A stretch of DNA of 64,000 nt from Trichosporon coremiiforme (GCA_039545355.1 BCJJ01000010.1:1042889-1106888); one strand, 5' to 3'. Shown: positions 35,532-47,206, numbered from the stretch's first letter. Notes: generated from the letters alone by a model not told the origin. Made by a program: numbers and translations.

Positions 35532-36610
35532 TCATTCCTGAGCTCCACTGAGGAACTTTTTGATGGACTGCTGCTTGTCGTCAAACCCGGAGGAGCCAAT
35601 TCCTCCTCGTTGCCTCTTGACTCCTGCCAAGTGAGTTGTCACGTCAAGCGCCATGGTGTCGACTTCCAGAGGAGGCAAGGCAGGCAGCTGAGCGAGGGGT
35701 ATGCGGTTCGGCGACATCTCCCCGATGTAACCAATTTCGTAGCGGTTCCATCCCGTCTGCAAAAATTGTCAGGCGACTGTTATGGCGACCGCCACTCACA
35801 TTCGTCATGCCCCGGTATGTCCAGTTCTTCTCGATACCCTCGGGCTGGCGTACCAGGAGAGCGCCCATCAGCTCATAGTTGAAGATACCGTGTGCAACAA
35901 CAACAACGTGATAGGACGCAGCAGGCTGACCATAGTGCTTCCGGAGTGCTGGCTCGACGTACTTGGCGACCCTGGCCGTCAGAGAAATGCCAAAAATGAC
36001 TCTCACGCTTCGTTAGCGCGATTGCGCACGTCCTTCAGCGACTCTCCCTCCGGGAACCTGAACACACGTCCCGACTCTCTGAAGAAGCCGTTGCCCCGGC
36101 TCGTACCGAACGGCTGTCCCTCGGCTTGCGGTCAGCAACGGCCGATCTGCAGCTCACCTTTGCCAAAGTACTGCTCTCGAAGACCGGGGTCAGTCTCTAG
36201 AGAGGGAGAACCACTGTTCCGCTTCTGAATCTGCTGACCCTACACATGTCAGCGCCGGCATTCAGCCACGGAATCTCACCGTCCAGTGCGCACGTTTCAG
36301 GTCAGAGGTAAAGATGGCATCGATCGGCTCATTCACCAGCGAAACTCCGAGTGCTTTAGCTTGCTGAGCGTTTAGCACGGTAGTAAAAGCCACATACGTT
36401 CATTCCTGCCGTGTCAGAAAATCTCTTCTCGCTCGGTACGTACCGTGGTTTGAGAGCGGAGCGTCTGACCATCCGGCCCATACCGGGCGCAGGTTGTCTA
36501 AGATTCAGTTGGCGACTTTCGAGTGACTCTTACCCGTAGACTCGCCATGTCGGACCTGTCATGTTAGCTTCAAAAGTCTCCAGAACACTCACGATTGACA
36601 GCGTAATCAT
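35532..36610 (-). CDS. Histidine phosphatase superfamily protein
   Basis: At least eight small exons, read from splice signals, start at 36610 and stop at 35532; the protein is about 270 residues. MITLSIVRHGESTDN carries the catalytic RHG motif; VWAGWSDAPLSNHG and AIFTSDLKRAHWT are typical branch-family segments. The second catalytic His lies in YHVVVVAHGIFNYELMGALL. The C-terminal ~70 residues (after YEIGYIGEMSPNR) are less conserved and end KKFLSGAQE. The substrate cannot be told: the family covers phosphoglycerate mutases, fructose-2,6-bisphosphatases and protein or small-molecule phosphatases. Nothing suggests loss of function. Confidence 0.85.
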
Positions 36611-36973
36611 GCTGGAGTAGTCAAAGAAGAGGAGCTGACTATATCAATCTCGCACCGGGCGGTTAAGTCACATCCGAGTCGGTCAAAGCCGCCTTGACGA
36701 CAGCACGTGACTGTCATGACTTGAGGAAAGTCGCGACATGTCGATGTGCTCGTTGCTGTAAGTTCTGGCTGTCATGGCTGCACAGCGTGCTTCACTGACC
36801 ACTGTGGATCACCACGCAGCCTCACATGCGATGTGATGACACAGCAAGCGACGTTGAAGGCATCATTCATGTCGCCGATCGCCGATCGCCGATCGCCGAC
36901 GCACGTAAAGCCACGTTGGTGCCTCCACTTTCGTTGTCATTTGTTATTTTTGTTTTCCTCAACCTCTCACACC
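36611..36973. promoter_or_regulatory. Divergent promoter with CGCCGAT tandem repeat
   Basis: The region between the histidine phosphatase (minus) and ALG7 (plus). At 36873-36899 four tandem copies of the 7-base unit CGCCGAT (last one CGCCGAC) lie about 75 bases before the ALG7 ATG. A T-rich and C/T-rich leader follows (36930-36972). Confidence 0.6.
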
Positions 36974-38603
36974 ATGGCAAGCACAATGCACACGGCCCCC
37001 GCCGAAACACTCAGCCGGAGTCCGCCTGTGCTGCTGCTCTCGACACTCATACCGATATCGCTCACACTCATTGTCCACCCACTGCTGCGGATCCTTCTTC
37101 CCAGACACATCACGGACATGATTCCTCTTCCTCCCCAGCCTGCAATCCCGGCGCTGCAAGCGAGTATCGGATTCGCCTTGCTCGCCTTTGTTGGAGCTGT
37201 TCTTGTTGTTCCGCGAGTGGCAGATGCCTTCCTCAACAGGGGACTGAAGGGACGTGACTTACTCAAGCCCGGAGGCAGAACCTCAGGACCGTGGATGTAA
37301 GTCCGTGCATGTATCGGTGCTGACAGCAGTCCCGAGAGTCTGGGTCTCCCTTGCGCCTCACTCTACATCGGTCTGATGATGCTGTTCATTCCCTTTCCAT
37401 TCTCGCATCTGTTCCACTACGCCAACACATCCAGTGTTGGGCGCGAGGTCTTTCCGCACGGGGAGGTGAGTCTATGCAATGGTGTCTTGCGCTGACACGA
37501 TACAGCTAAACTTGTTCCTGTCTTCACTCCTGTCCCTGTTCACTGCGACACTGCTCGGATTTCTTGATGACCTGTTCGACATTCGTTGGCGACACAAGCT
37601 GCCCATTCCTCTGATCGCGGCAATCCCAATGCTGCTTGTGTACTACTCTGAAGGTGGACTGACGTCTGTGGTTCTTCCTGCCAGCATTGGAAAGCTGTTG
37701 ACGTCGCTGGGTCTGCCAGGCTGGGCTGGAAACATGGTCGTGGATCTTGGTGAGCACCTGAAGTTTGCAGGGCTGATGGCACAGGCTTTCTTTATTACGT
37801 GTACCTCCTCATGCTCCCCACATTCACAACAAACGCGATTAATATCCTGGCGGGCATCAACGGTGTGGAGACCATGCAGGCCATGCTGATCGCCATGTCC
37901 GTCGCCTTGAACGACCTGCTGTTTCTGCCGATCTGGTCGACGCGCTTCCTCCGCCTCATCGGTGTTGGCACCCCGGAGGAAGGCAGATTACTCGACTGGG
38001 CCGCGGGAGAGGTCGTGAAGAGGCATCTCATGAGTCTCTACTTCATGCTTCCGCTCATTGGCGTCTGCGCAGGCTTCCTCTACCACAACTGGTTCCCAGC
38101 TCGCGCTTTCCCTGGCGACACGCTGTGCTACTTTACAGGCATGGCTTTCTCCGCCGTCGCCATGCAGGGCCACTTTGCNAAGACGCTCATTCTCTTCTTC
38201 ATGCCGCAGATCTTCAACTTCATCTTATCCTGCCCGCAGCTGTTCCGCATCGTTCCCTGTCCCCGCCACCGCCTGCCACAGTGAGTTCAGACGGCCTGTC
38301 GTAGCACTGACCTTCCAGGTTCGACACAGAAACTGGCCACCTGTCTCCGTCGCTGACTGTCTTCGACTCACCGCCTGCACTGAAAACACGTGTCACCCTC
38401 CAGCTCCTGGAGCTTCTNGGTTTGACCAGGCTGCAACGTGCACCCGCCGACAAGCACCAAGTCATTGTGTCNGCGACAAACCTGACCCTGATCAACTGGG
38501 TCCTCGTCCACTTTGGACCCATGCAAGAGCAGACCCTGTGTGTGGCCATTGGGGCAATCCAGCTGGCCGGGACTGCGCTGGCGTTCGCGATCAGATACGG
38601 TCT
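36974..38603 (+). CDS. ALG7: UDP-GlcNAc:dolichyl-phosphate GlcNAc-1-P transferase (partial, runs into gap)
   Basis: This enzyme starts N-glycan assembly on the cytosolic ER face by moving GlcNAc-1-phosphate to dolichol phosphate; it is the tunicamycin target. Several membrane helices are evident. Signature segments include [44 protein letters not shown] (Asp pair, substrate/metal site), [13 protein letters not shown] and RFDTETGHL. Introns of 33-40 nt interrupt the gene (for example after GPWI and after FPHGE). The C-terminal part reaches [20 protein letters not shown], then FAIRYG, where the 395-N gap begins at 38604. The stop codon is therefore missing from the window sequence; probably only a few residues are lost. 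Single Ns at 38179, 38418 and 38472 are base-calling ambiguities. Confidence 0.95.
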
Positions 38604-38998
38604 NNNNNNNNNNNNNNNNNNNNNNNNNNNNNNNNNNNNNNNNNNNNNNNNNNNNNNNNNNNNNNNNNNNNNNNNNNNNNNNNNNNNNNNNNNNNNNNNN
38701 NNNNNNNNNNNNNNNNNNNNNNNNNNNNNNNNNNNNNNNNNNNNNNNNNNNNNNNNNNNNNNNNNNNNNNNNNNNNNNNNNNNNNNNNNNNNNNNNNNNN
38801 NNNNNNNNNNNNNNNNNNNNNNNNNNNNNNNNNNNNNNNNNNNNNNNNNNNNNNNNNNNNNNNNNNNNNNNNNNNNNNNNNNNNNNNNNNNNNNNNNNNN
38901 NNNNNNNNNNNNNNNNNNNNNNNNNNNNNNNNNNNNNNNNNNNNNNNNNNNNNNNNNNNNNNNNNNNNNNNNNNNNNNNNNNNNNNNNNNNNNNNNNN
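38604..38998. other. Assembly gap (395 N)
   Basis: An unbroken run of N that swallows the 3' end of ALG7 and the region just 3' of the TTC1-like gene. The number of N may be an estimate of the true gap. Confidence 1.
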
Positions 38999-39001
38999 CT
39001 A

Positions 39002-40044
39002 TTAGCTCTGGAAGCGCATGTTGTAGCCGCCACCCGGCTGCTGGTCAAATTTGAACATGTCGGTGCTGAGACCAAACTTGCCCAGTAGGCCGTTACCGAG
39101 CTCCTTCAGCTTGTCCATCATCTCATTCTTCTCCTTCTCCTGCTGCACGGCGATCCTACCAGGGAGGGACGAAAGTGCCTTTCGCGCGGCAGGCAGCTGG
39201 GGCGAATTCTTTGGCAGTGCGTTGACGAGCGTCTGATAGTCTGTAGTGTCAGCAGTCATTGGATGGCTGTGACAAACCTTCCTGCGCAGATGACAACGAC
39301 AACCACGACCCAATGTTCTCGTTTGCCTGAGCGCGGCGGTGGAATGCTTTCAGATAAGCAGGTTCGATCTCGAGCGCTGCCATCAGTTGAAAGTGCACTA
39401 GGTTTCACGCACCATTGTTGCAAGCCTCCACAGCCATCTTGTACTCCTTCTCTGCCAAGTACACAGCTGCGAGGTTGCCCCAGACGGCCTTTGTGCATTC
39501 ACGGACGTCTGCCTCCACGTCATCCCTTTCTGTGTCCTTCGGTCGCAGCTGATTGGCTTCGATTTGCGCAGCCTCCTCATCCGTCACTTCTGCCAGACCA
39601 CTCAGCTCCACCTTTGGCTGTGCCTTCTCTGGCCGCGGGCACACAGGAAGAGTGTCGAGGGCAGAGAGGTAGCTCTTCCGTGCCTCCTCCAGCCGCTGCG
39701 GCTTGGCGGTGAAGTGCTTGTTGCCATTGTCTTTCAGTGACAGACCGCGCTGGAGTAAATTCTGCAACCGTCAGCTTGCTCCTACATGTGAAACCCACCT
39801 TTAGTTCGTCTATAGTAAAGCGAAAAGTCCCTGGGGCCTCGAGCTCGACACCGGCCATTTTGTGCGACCCCGGGCCGGGCCACTTATCGTCGTCGTCGTC
39901 ATTGCTGCCGACGGAAGAGGTGTCAGATCCAGGGCTACGCGGACCTTTCCGCGGGTAGCTCTGCTTCGCCCAAGCAGGGGGCTCAAATTCTCGAGCGTCG
40001 AATGATGGAAGGTCGGGGAATTTGTCTGGCAGTTTGGGAGGCAT
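39002..40044 (-). CDS. TPR co-chaperone, TTC1-like
   Basis: Four exons, start at 40044 (MPPKLPDKFPDLPSF), stop at 39002. The Asp-rich N-terminal region leads into TPR helices: GNKHFTAKPQRLEEARKSY, AVWGNLAAVYLAEKEYKMAV and YLKAFHRRAQANENIG. The C-terminal KNEMMDKLKELGNGLLGKFG, then LSTDMFKF, closely resembles the end of animal TTC1 (tetratricopeptide repeat protein 1), a small TPR adaptor linked to Hsp90 and Ras-type partners. The fungal role is not established by sequence. Introns are 36-37 nt. A duplicate of the gene's own start region lies just upstream and forms a 43-codon uORF (40078-40209). LYS4 lies 297 bp further upstream on the same strand. Confidence 0.88.
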
Positions 40045-40297
40045 GGTGTGTCGTTGAACTCAACAACTGTGATGACGCTATTTGAAAGAACATGGCCGGT
40101 GGAGGTCGGACAAATCTCGGTAAAACATTCGCTCAAGCAGGGGGCTCCAACTATCGAGTGTCAAACGATGGGAATGTCGGGGAAATGGTCTGGCATGTTT
40201 GGGAGGCATGGTGTGTCGTTGAACTCAACGACTGTGATGACGCTACTTGAGAGGACATGGCCGGTGAAGGTCGGACAAATCTCGCTAAACAGTCTAG
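39971..40297. repeat. Tandem duplication (~165-bp unit) at the TTC1-like start
   Basis: Unit 1 covers about 39971-40133 and unit 2 about 40134-40297, both from CAAGCAGGGGGCT to ACAAATCTCG. The core GGGAGGCATGGTGTGTCGTT recurs exactly, 165 bases apart (40036 and 40201), and flanks carry scattered substitutions plus two small indels. Unit 1 contains the functional start and first codons of the TTC1-like gene (minus strand). Unit 2 is its degenerated upstream copy, in which the indels break the frame. Confidence 0.92.
40078..40209 (-). CDS. uORF made by the duplicated TTC1 start (43 codons)
   Basis: In the upstream duplicate the ATG and first four codons (MPPK) are kept, then the frame diverges and ends at a TAG at 40078-40080, 34 bases before the true ATG at 40044. 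If the transcript starts upstream of 40209, this would act as an upstream open reading frame. No evidence shows that the peptide itself matters. Confidence 0.4.
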   Translation of the reverse strand: MPPKHARPFPRHSHRLTLDSWSPLLERMFYRDLSDLHRPCSFK

Positions 40298-40341
40298 AAC
40301 CTATGCGAATGCCCATATTGCATGCAGATGTGCTACTAAAT

Positions 40342-42553
40342 CTAGAGAGACGCCCTGATGAAGCCCTCGAGGCCACCGTTAACCCAGAGCTCCTGAACAC
40401 TGCGACCGACACGGGCCGAGGGGTAAAACTTCTTGCCCTCGTCACCCATCGTAACAGTGACTCCTCCTCGGCGAGTATCGACCTTGACCTTCCAGCCCTC
40501 GGGAATCACAGTCAGCTTGCCATTCTTGCCACCCTTTCCACGCGCGCCATCCTGGGCAAAGCGGGCGGTGAGGTCCTCAATGAGCTCGGGGGCCTCGACA
40601 CAGATGAGTCCGTTGTTGATACTGTTGCGCTTGAAAATGTCGCCGAAGGAACCACAGATGACGAGCGGCATGCCAGCATTCTTGATCGCAGTGGCAGCCT
40701 GCTCACGCGAAGAGCCGGTTCCAAAGTTGTAGCCAGAGAGGAGGACAGGGGTAGGGGAGTCCTTGCGGAGATCCCGGATGGTCACAGCAAACTCGGGGTC
40801 GTAATTCTCCATGACGACCTCGGCCTGGCGCTCGGGGGTGATGTCGTCCTGGTAAGTGTACTTGCCAGGGTACATGCCGTCAGTCGTGAGGTTGTCCTGC
40901 GGCGCGAACACAAGCTGGCCCTCAAAGTACTCAGGGAAGCCCTCAAGCAGAGGCTCAGGCTCGGCACCAGTCTCAGCAGGCTGCGCCAACTGGGCAGGCG
41001 TCTCCTCAATCGCAAACTTGGGAACATCATACTTGGGGAGCGCGTTCAGGTCGAGCGAGTCGGGGCCACAGATGTAGCCCTTGGCAGCTGATGCGGCGAC
41101 AACAGCAGGCGAGGCAAGGTAGGCAAGGGCGTCGGGGGATCCCATGCGACCCTTGTAGTTGCGGTTTGTGGCACTGATACCGACCTCGCCCTTCTCAAGG
41201 AGACCAACACCAAGACCAATACAGGGTCCGCAACCAGCAGGAAGAGTCTTCGCTCCAGCGTCGATCAGAGCCTGCCAGTCACCTGCAGCTTCGGCGTCCT
41301 GCTGGACGCAGCTCGAGGCAGCAGCAATGTAAAACTCGACACCCGGGGCAATCTTCTTGCCACGAAGGACATCAGCAGCGGCGGCAATGTCAGAAGCACG
41401 CGAATTTGTGCAAGAGACGAGGTACGCTTTGTTGATCTTGACTGGCTCATCGAGGAACTTGGGGAGGGCCGTGGCGACCTTGACCGAGTTTGGGCCAGAG
41501 ATGTGGGGAACAAGGGTGGAAAGGTCAAGCGAGAGACGCGACGCATAGTGAGCGCCAGGGTCGGCAGAGAGCTGCTCCTTCAGGCTCTTCTGCAGACGCT
41601 GCTCATTCATGCGCGGGTGAACATCAGTGTTCTGAGTCGAGGGGACCGAAGGCGACGAAAACTTGCGGAGCTCGGCCTTGCGAATCTGGCTGCGGTACCA
41701 GTCGATGAGCTTGTCGTCGACAGGGAAGACACCAGCAACAGCACCCCACTCGGTCGTCATGTTGGCAATCGTCAGACGCTCATCAATAGCGAGGTGCTTG
41801 ATACCGTCTCCGGTGAACTCGATGGCGGCGTTCAGAACCTGGTCATCGTTGAAGAGACCAGCGAGTGCAACAATGACGTCCTTGCCGGTGACACCCTGGG
41901 GCAGCTTGCCATCGAGTGAAACGGAAATGACACGGGGGATCTGCCACCAAAACTTGCCNGTCGCCCAGATACCNCTGCANGTTAGAAACAACCTTTTGCC
42001 TGAATGACTCACGCGGCNTCNGTACGCACAATGGCGGTNCCNAGACATCCGACACCTCCNTAGTGGTTGCTGTGGCTGTCACTGGCAACAACCATCTTGC
42101 CTGGCCAGGCNTAGCCCTCCTCCACNACAATTTGGTGGCCAATACCNCGGCCNGCNGGATAAAAGTCNACNCCNTGCTCCTNAGCNAANGCCTCAATCCT
42201 CTTGTACTTCTTAATGTTCGTCTCGGACTTGTTCTGGACATCATGGTCAAGAGCGTACACAGGCTGGCGCGGGTTGTCAAGCTTGGAGCAGTCGAGGGAG
42301 AGGAACTTGGAGATGACGGGTCCAGTGTTGTCATGCGTCATGCTAATGATCAGCCTTGAAATCTGCCTCACACATACACATGCTCCGGGTGAATCATGAC
42401 ATAGTCACCTGACCTGACCTTGGTGCCGGCAGGAAGGTCGACGGCATACTTTTGCACAATCTTCTCGATGAGGGTCTGGGGGGTCGAGGTCGTTGCGTAG
42501 GCACGCGCAAAGTGGGGCAGTCTCCGCCTGGCAGCGAGCTGGAGCATGAACAT
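40342..42553 (-). CDS. LYS4: Homoaconitase, mitochondrial (lysine biosynthesis)
   Basis: Three exons encode a full-length protein of about 710 residues. The enzyme isomerises homocitrate to homoisocitrate in the fungal alpha-aminoadipate lysine pathway. The N-terminus MFMLQLAARRRLPHFARAY is an import signal. Iron-sulfur ligands are seen in YLVSCTNSRASD and LPAGCGPCIGLG; other signatures are VYALDHDVQNKSE, KGRMGSPDALAYLASPAVVA, YPGKYTYQDD and FGTGSSREQAATA. Introns: one after HPEHV (about 42328-42370), and one near 41968-42013 inside TDAAAIWATGKFWW. Many single Ns (41959-42190) blur the second exon, but the frame stays open apart from these. Similarity runs along the whole yeast Lys4, so this is not aconitase. 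Confidence 0.96.
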
Positions 42554-43284
42554 AATGTTCAGCTTTTGGTTGAGAAATAGCAACACCCCCGTTGGCTCTT
42601 TTATTTCGGTCGAAAGACGAGGCGTTATCCGAGTCGATCGGAATCTCGGCTGTTTTGTCACGTGAGTGCCATGTGTGGTGACTAGACAATCCGGGTAGCG
42701 GGCAAGAAGGGATTTTGAAGCTAGCTTGTGATCGGGACGGGCAATTCCACTGTCTCTGACCTGCTCTGTGTCACTCTCGCATCACTGATAGCCAAACGTT
42801 GGCCACTCTGCAAGTATTGCAGAACCATTGGGTCAGGGAGAGTGGAAGAATCCTTGGCGTCACCTGCATAGGCTTCAGAGTAGCTTTCTTGAGACATGGA
42901 TCACTGGCCACTCTAGTCTGATGAGCAGCCACCGTTTACCACCCACCATACAGAACTTTCGATTACCAAAGGACTCTGAAACTTCGTCCACTGAGGTCTC
43001 ATCAGTCCGGGACGCCTAACAGTTGGTGGAAAGAGATGTATGTGAAAGCATCGCTCACAGCGAAAGACAGCAAACAAGTTCATCTGAATTCAGAGTCAAA
43101 GGCCAGACTAAGCGTTGAGCCCACCCTCCGTGCCTTTGCTGTCGATCAGGGTGCGTCCGCGCACGTCGAGCCCTAGATTGGGGTCCTCCCGTGCACATGT
43201 TCCGCTGTAACTTCCACTCCTTCTTCCACATCACAATTTTCCTGCCGACTTGTGTTGCTTCCACACACAACACACGCACACACA
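42554..43284. other. Divergent region LYS4/GT90 gene, nothing recognised
   Basis: No coding frame stands out. The last 40 bases before 43285 are AC-rich (CACACACAACACACGCACAC), serving as leader of the GT90 gene. Confidence 0.6.
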
Positions 43285-45245
43285 ATGCGGCAGTTCAAGA
43301 GTCTCTCTCCGAGAGGCCGCGTCGCCGCCATCGCCGGCGGGTTCATCGCCCTGATCGTGCTCTTGCACGTTCTCTTCCCCAGTTCGCTCTCTACGACCCG
43401 GCGATGGACGACCGCCTCGTCATCCGTTCTCCGTTCGACGTTCCTGAGGGGCAAGGCGAACGCCCCCCACCCCCCGATCCAACACCCGATCCCCAAACTT
43501 ATGGTCGACGCCCAGGAGGCGTTTGAGCGCAAGGTCAAGAGCCAGTCAAAGACCCTCCGTGAGGCCGTCGCCGAGTACCGCCGCCGCTACAAGCGTGACC
43601 CGCCCAAGGGCTTCGACGAGTGGTGGGAGTTTGCCAAGAAGCACAAGGCCATCATGGTAGACGAGTATGACCAGTTAGTCAACGACCTTGAGCCCTTCTG
43701 GCGTTTCACCGGCGCCGAGATTCGACAGCGCTGTATCGATGTTGGTTACCTTCCTTCCGTCGACCTAGTCCGCATCGAGAACGGTACGACTCGACTGATT
43801 GATGTCTCAAAGGGCTTTGTCGACTCAGAGGTCCGTGCTCGTGCAGTTGGTTTCAGCACGATGCTGGCCAAGTTCCAGAGCAAGCTGCCGAACATGGACT
43901 TCCCCATCAACGAAAAGGCCGAGGGCCGTATTCTCGTTCCGTGGGAGGAGCAGCGGTATCACAACCTGACTGCCGATACTTCCAGTGAGCACCGCCGATA
44001 CGGAACAACAGCTGACATTGTGCAGAAGGAATCAAGCACGTTCTCGGCGGCGAGTTCATCCCTGACTGGCGCGCCGACGGCAGTGTCTGGGAGTCGTACC
44101 GTCGTACCTGCGACCCTTCTTCTCAGGCCCGACGACTTTTCAGCTCGCTGCACGCCCACTTGAAGGAGAGCCAGGTTCCCATTTCGCGTCTTGCCAAGGC
44201 CGGTGTTTCCACCGATGTTGTGGACGACGACTTTGTCTTCGCCAAGGACGTTGATGACAAGTTTGACTTTTGCGACCGCCCCTGGGCGCACTACAACCAA
44301 GGACACTTCTTCTCCGACTGGCGCACTATCCACGCTCTTTACCCAATGTTTTCGCCTGCCAAGGGGTCTGGCTTTGGGGACATTCTGATTCCCAGCCACT
44401 ACTACTACTTCCCGACAAAGCTGTACGCCTACGGTTGGTGGTGGTTACACGAGCCCAAGGACGTCGACGACATGGAGGTGCCTTGGGAGGAAAAGTCTGA
44501 CGACATCTTCTGGCGCGGTGCGACTACCGGAGGTGGTTCCTCGCCCCCTGGTTACCTCCCGCAGTACCAGCGCCACCGACTGATCAAGATGGCGTCGGAC
44601 CACTCCAACACCAACAAGACGATCGTCTTCGCGGACCCGCCTGGAACCGACAATTTCATCTCCGCCCCCGTTCCCCTCGCCGAGCTCAACAAGGAGATCA
44701 TGGACGTTGCGTTTACCAGGACCATCGGCTGCTCGAAGTACCCTGGCGGTTGTGACCGTATGCGCAAGGACCACCGTTTTGCCGACGCCGTTCCGCTCGG
44801 CGAGAACTGGAGCCACAAGTACCTGATCGACCTCGACGGTATGGGCTACTCTGCCCGTTTCACTGCGCTCCTCAAGTCAAAGAGCGCTGTCTTGAAGACG
44901 ACGGTTTACACCGAGTACATGTCCGAGTGGATTCAGCCGTGGCTCCACTACATCCCGGTGTCTCAGGCGTACAACGAGATCTACAACATTTACGCGTACT
45001 TCTCGGGCGCCACATCTTCCATGCTGAATGCTGCCAATGCCACGAGGGACCAGTTCCAGTCGGCGGGATACCACACGCACAAGCTAGACACCGACGCCGA
45101 GCTCCGCAAAATTGCCGAGGCCGGCCGTGAATGGATGTTCAAGATTGGCCGCAAGCTCGACATGGAGATTTATCTCTACAGGCTTTGCTTGGAGTGGGCC
45201 CGTCTCAATGCCGACGACCGGGAAGCCATGAGCTACAAGGGCTAA
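43285..45245 (+). CDS. GT90 (CAP10-type) glycosyltransferase, type II membrane protein
   Basis: Exons 43285-43984 and 44026-45245 (41-nt intron, CTGACATTG near its end) give 639 residues. The CAP10/GT90 family includes fungal xylosyltransferases and cryptococcal capsule-associated proteins. There is a short cytosolic N-terminus (MRQFKSLSPRGR), a membrane anchor at about residues 14-33, a stem, then the catalytic half with DDIFWRGATTGGGS, LGENWSHKYLIDLDGMGYSA (family core), LKSKSAVLKTTVYTEYMSEW and QPWLHYIPV. These are hallmarks of GT90 nucleotide-sugar binding. Donor and acceptor are not decided by sequence; xylose transfer in the Golgi is a reasonable guess from cryptococcal relatives. The start is chosen just before the anchor. 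Confidence 0.9.
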
Positions 45246-45422
45246 AACTTCTGGGACAACTGCACATACACTATTATTATAGACAAGACCAGCAATGAAT
45301 TCTGTAACATCTAGCCAGCACGGAACCATACTGGGTGTTGGGGCCCCGCTTCTCAAATGTCACTTTCCAGTCTGCACAAATAACAACTTTTGCCAGTGTT
45401 CTGCCTTCAACGTTACGGATCA

Positions 45423-47154
45423 TGTCTGCAGCGCCGGCTAGTGCCAAACCGAAAAGCACCACAGTTTCAAGCTCTCCGAAGCCAAAGGGACCCGCCGGTA
45501 GCTCTCCGCCGGTCGGCGCTGGCGAGGAGGGCGACGATGAGGACGATGTTCGCCTCGACGTCGCGTTCATCCAAGGGTTTGCCAGGTATGCTCTAAACGC
45601 GAAGCTATGCTAATCATCCAGCAAAATCCAGCTCGCCCCCTCCGAGATCATTGACGGGGCAGAGGTTCAGCGGCCAAAAATCACCATTCCGAAGCGAGGA
45701 GAAAAGGATTTCGAGCCGCTACAGGAGACTGTTAACCTGCAGGAGATGATGCTGCAAAACAGCAGGCAAGCCCTGTTCGACGCACTTCAGGGAGTGCGCG
45801 GCATGTCGTCGTGCGTATTGTGGATGTCTAAGTGTTCGACTTGCTGACTGGCCTTGCAGGAAGTCTCTTTCACACGCGATCGTCACTCCCGAATCGCCAT
45901 ACCCCCGGCTTGTCGTTGCGCGCGGTCACGTTCTCGACACGATGGGAATCTCGGTCCGTTCGATGCAAGACGGCGGCAAGTCTGCTGCCCGAGTTCAGTT
46001 GCTTCCCGAGGAGGCAATTTATCTCACGGAAAGAGGGTCGGTTCAAATTTGGAACGGGCGTGCCCCTGCAAATGCTCAGGAGGAGGAGGAGGGTATTGGA
46101 GGGTGGAGCGACGACGAGTTTGGTGTCAAGGGCGCCGTTGAGATGAGCGTCATGGAGGTTTACGGCGCGTTCATGGGAATGGACGGCTTGACATGGCAGC
46201 GGTACCAGGTGAGCCGCAAAGTGAATCTACTACGGGCACTGACAATCAGGCCTTTGCCTATCTGCGGAGATTGGGCTACACTGTCCAGCGAGTGAGGCGG
46301 TTTATACCGTCGCACTTCCTGACGGCCGAGGATTCGCTGTCCAAGTCTGCAAGTGGTTCGTCGGGAAGTATTGTCAGATCAGCCGGAGAAGCTCTGGCGC
46401 GCATCGTTCGAACACTGATCGATGGAACTCTGCTACCCATCCGCTTTGTCACGCGAGTCGGTCTTTCGCTGGCGAGTTTATTTAAAAACACCGGCCTTCG
46501 TGACTGGCATGGCCAGACGTACTGTGAGTATCCTTGGTTAATTTTTTGCTTACCCTCAGCATCTCTGTTTGCTTCTCTGCGCTGCATCCCTGGGGGTCAT
46601 CAAAACCCGGTCGCAGCCAAGCCCGCGTTCGAGGGAGCTTCCGTGTACGACGGCCTTGCCCGCAACCCGTACCTGCCGTTCTACCACGTTTGGAAGCCCG
46701 CAACTACTTGGAGCAAGAACAACTGGGACAAGGGCAGCAAAGAAGGACTGGACCGCCAAAAGCCCGAGTACACCGTTGCCGTCGTGGAGTAAGTGGATTT
46801 TGTCATTGACACTGACACCGCAGATCTCGTGATACCCCGTTCCCCACCTTGGAGCAGCTCGACGAAGTCTTCAACATGCTTCCGGAGGAGCCGACGGGCC
46901 CGGCCAACCGCGTCGGGCCGCAGTACAACAAGCCGAAGTCGCAGTCCCGGCCTGCAGATGGCGAGCACCTCCCCTTCTTCCAACAGTTGCTGGTGTCTTT
47001 AGGACTGAGGACTGCACCACCCAAACGCAGCCCGAACCCAATGGGTGCGCTGCGCAACGGCGATCGTGCGCTCGTCGTGGCTGTCAATGACTGTGGCAAC
47101 ACGGGTTGGATCAGGTTCGGAAGGTCTGGGTTTGAGAGCATCGCTATGGTATGA
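45423..47154 (+). CDS. SEN54: tRNA-splicing endonuclease subunit Sen54
   Basis: Six exons, start 45423, stop 47152-47154. Sen54 is a structural subunit that pairs with Sen2 in the endonuclease cutting tRNA introns. An acidic N-terminus (GEEGDDEDDVRLD) is followed by the Sen54 N domain: LVVARGHVLDTMGI, AIYLTERGSVQIW, MDGLTWQRYQAFAYLRRLGY and TVQRVRRF. The C-terminal part carries RCIPGGHQNPV, YLPFYHVWKPATTW and LRNGDRALVVAVNDCGNTGW. Introns are 36-48 nt. The one after GQTY is probably 36 nt (ending at 46557), because the following codons CIPGGHQNP fit the family; a 91-nt alternative would remove them. The gene lies 177 bp downstream of the GT90 gene on the same strand and converges on POL3, 52 bp between stops. 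Confidence 0.92.
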
Positions 47155-47206
47155 TTAGAATTGACATTGTGTACATATGCAGCTATGTTACAAGAAACAT
47201 TGTTCT

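Noticed and set aside
38604..38998. Open frames running through the N gap
   Set aside because: The frames consist of X residues; only the ALG7 part before the gap and the TTC1-like gene after it are supported.
40342..42553. Aconitase (ACO) rather than homoaconitase
   Set aside because: Similarity follows yeast Lys4 along the whole length, including DHDVQNKSE and KGRMGSPDALAYLASPAVVA, so the homoaconitase call is preferred.
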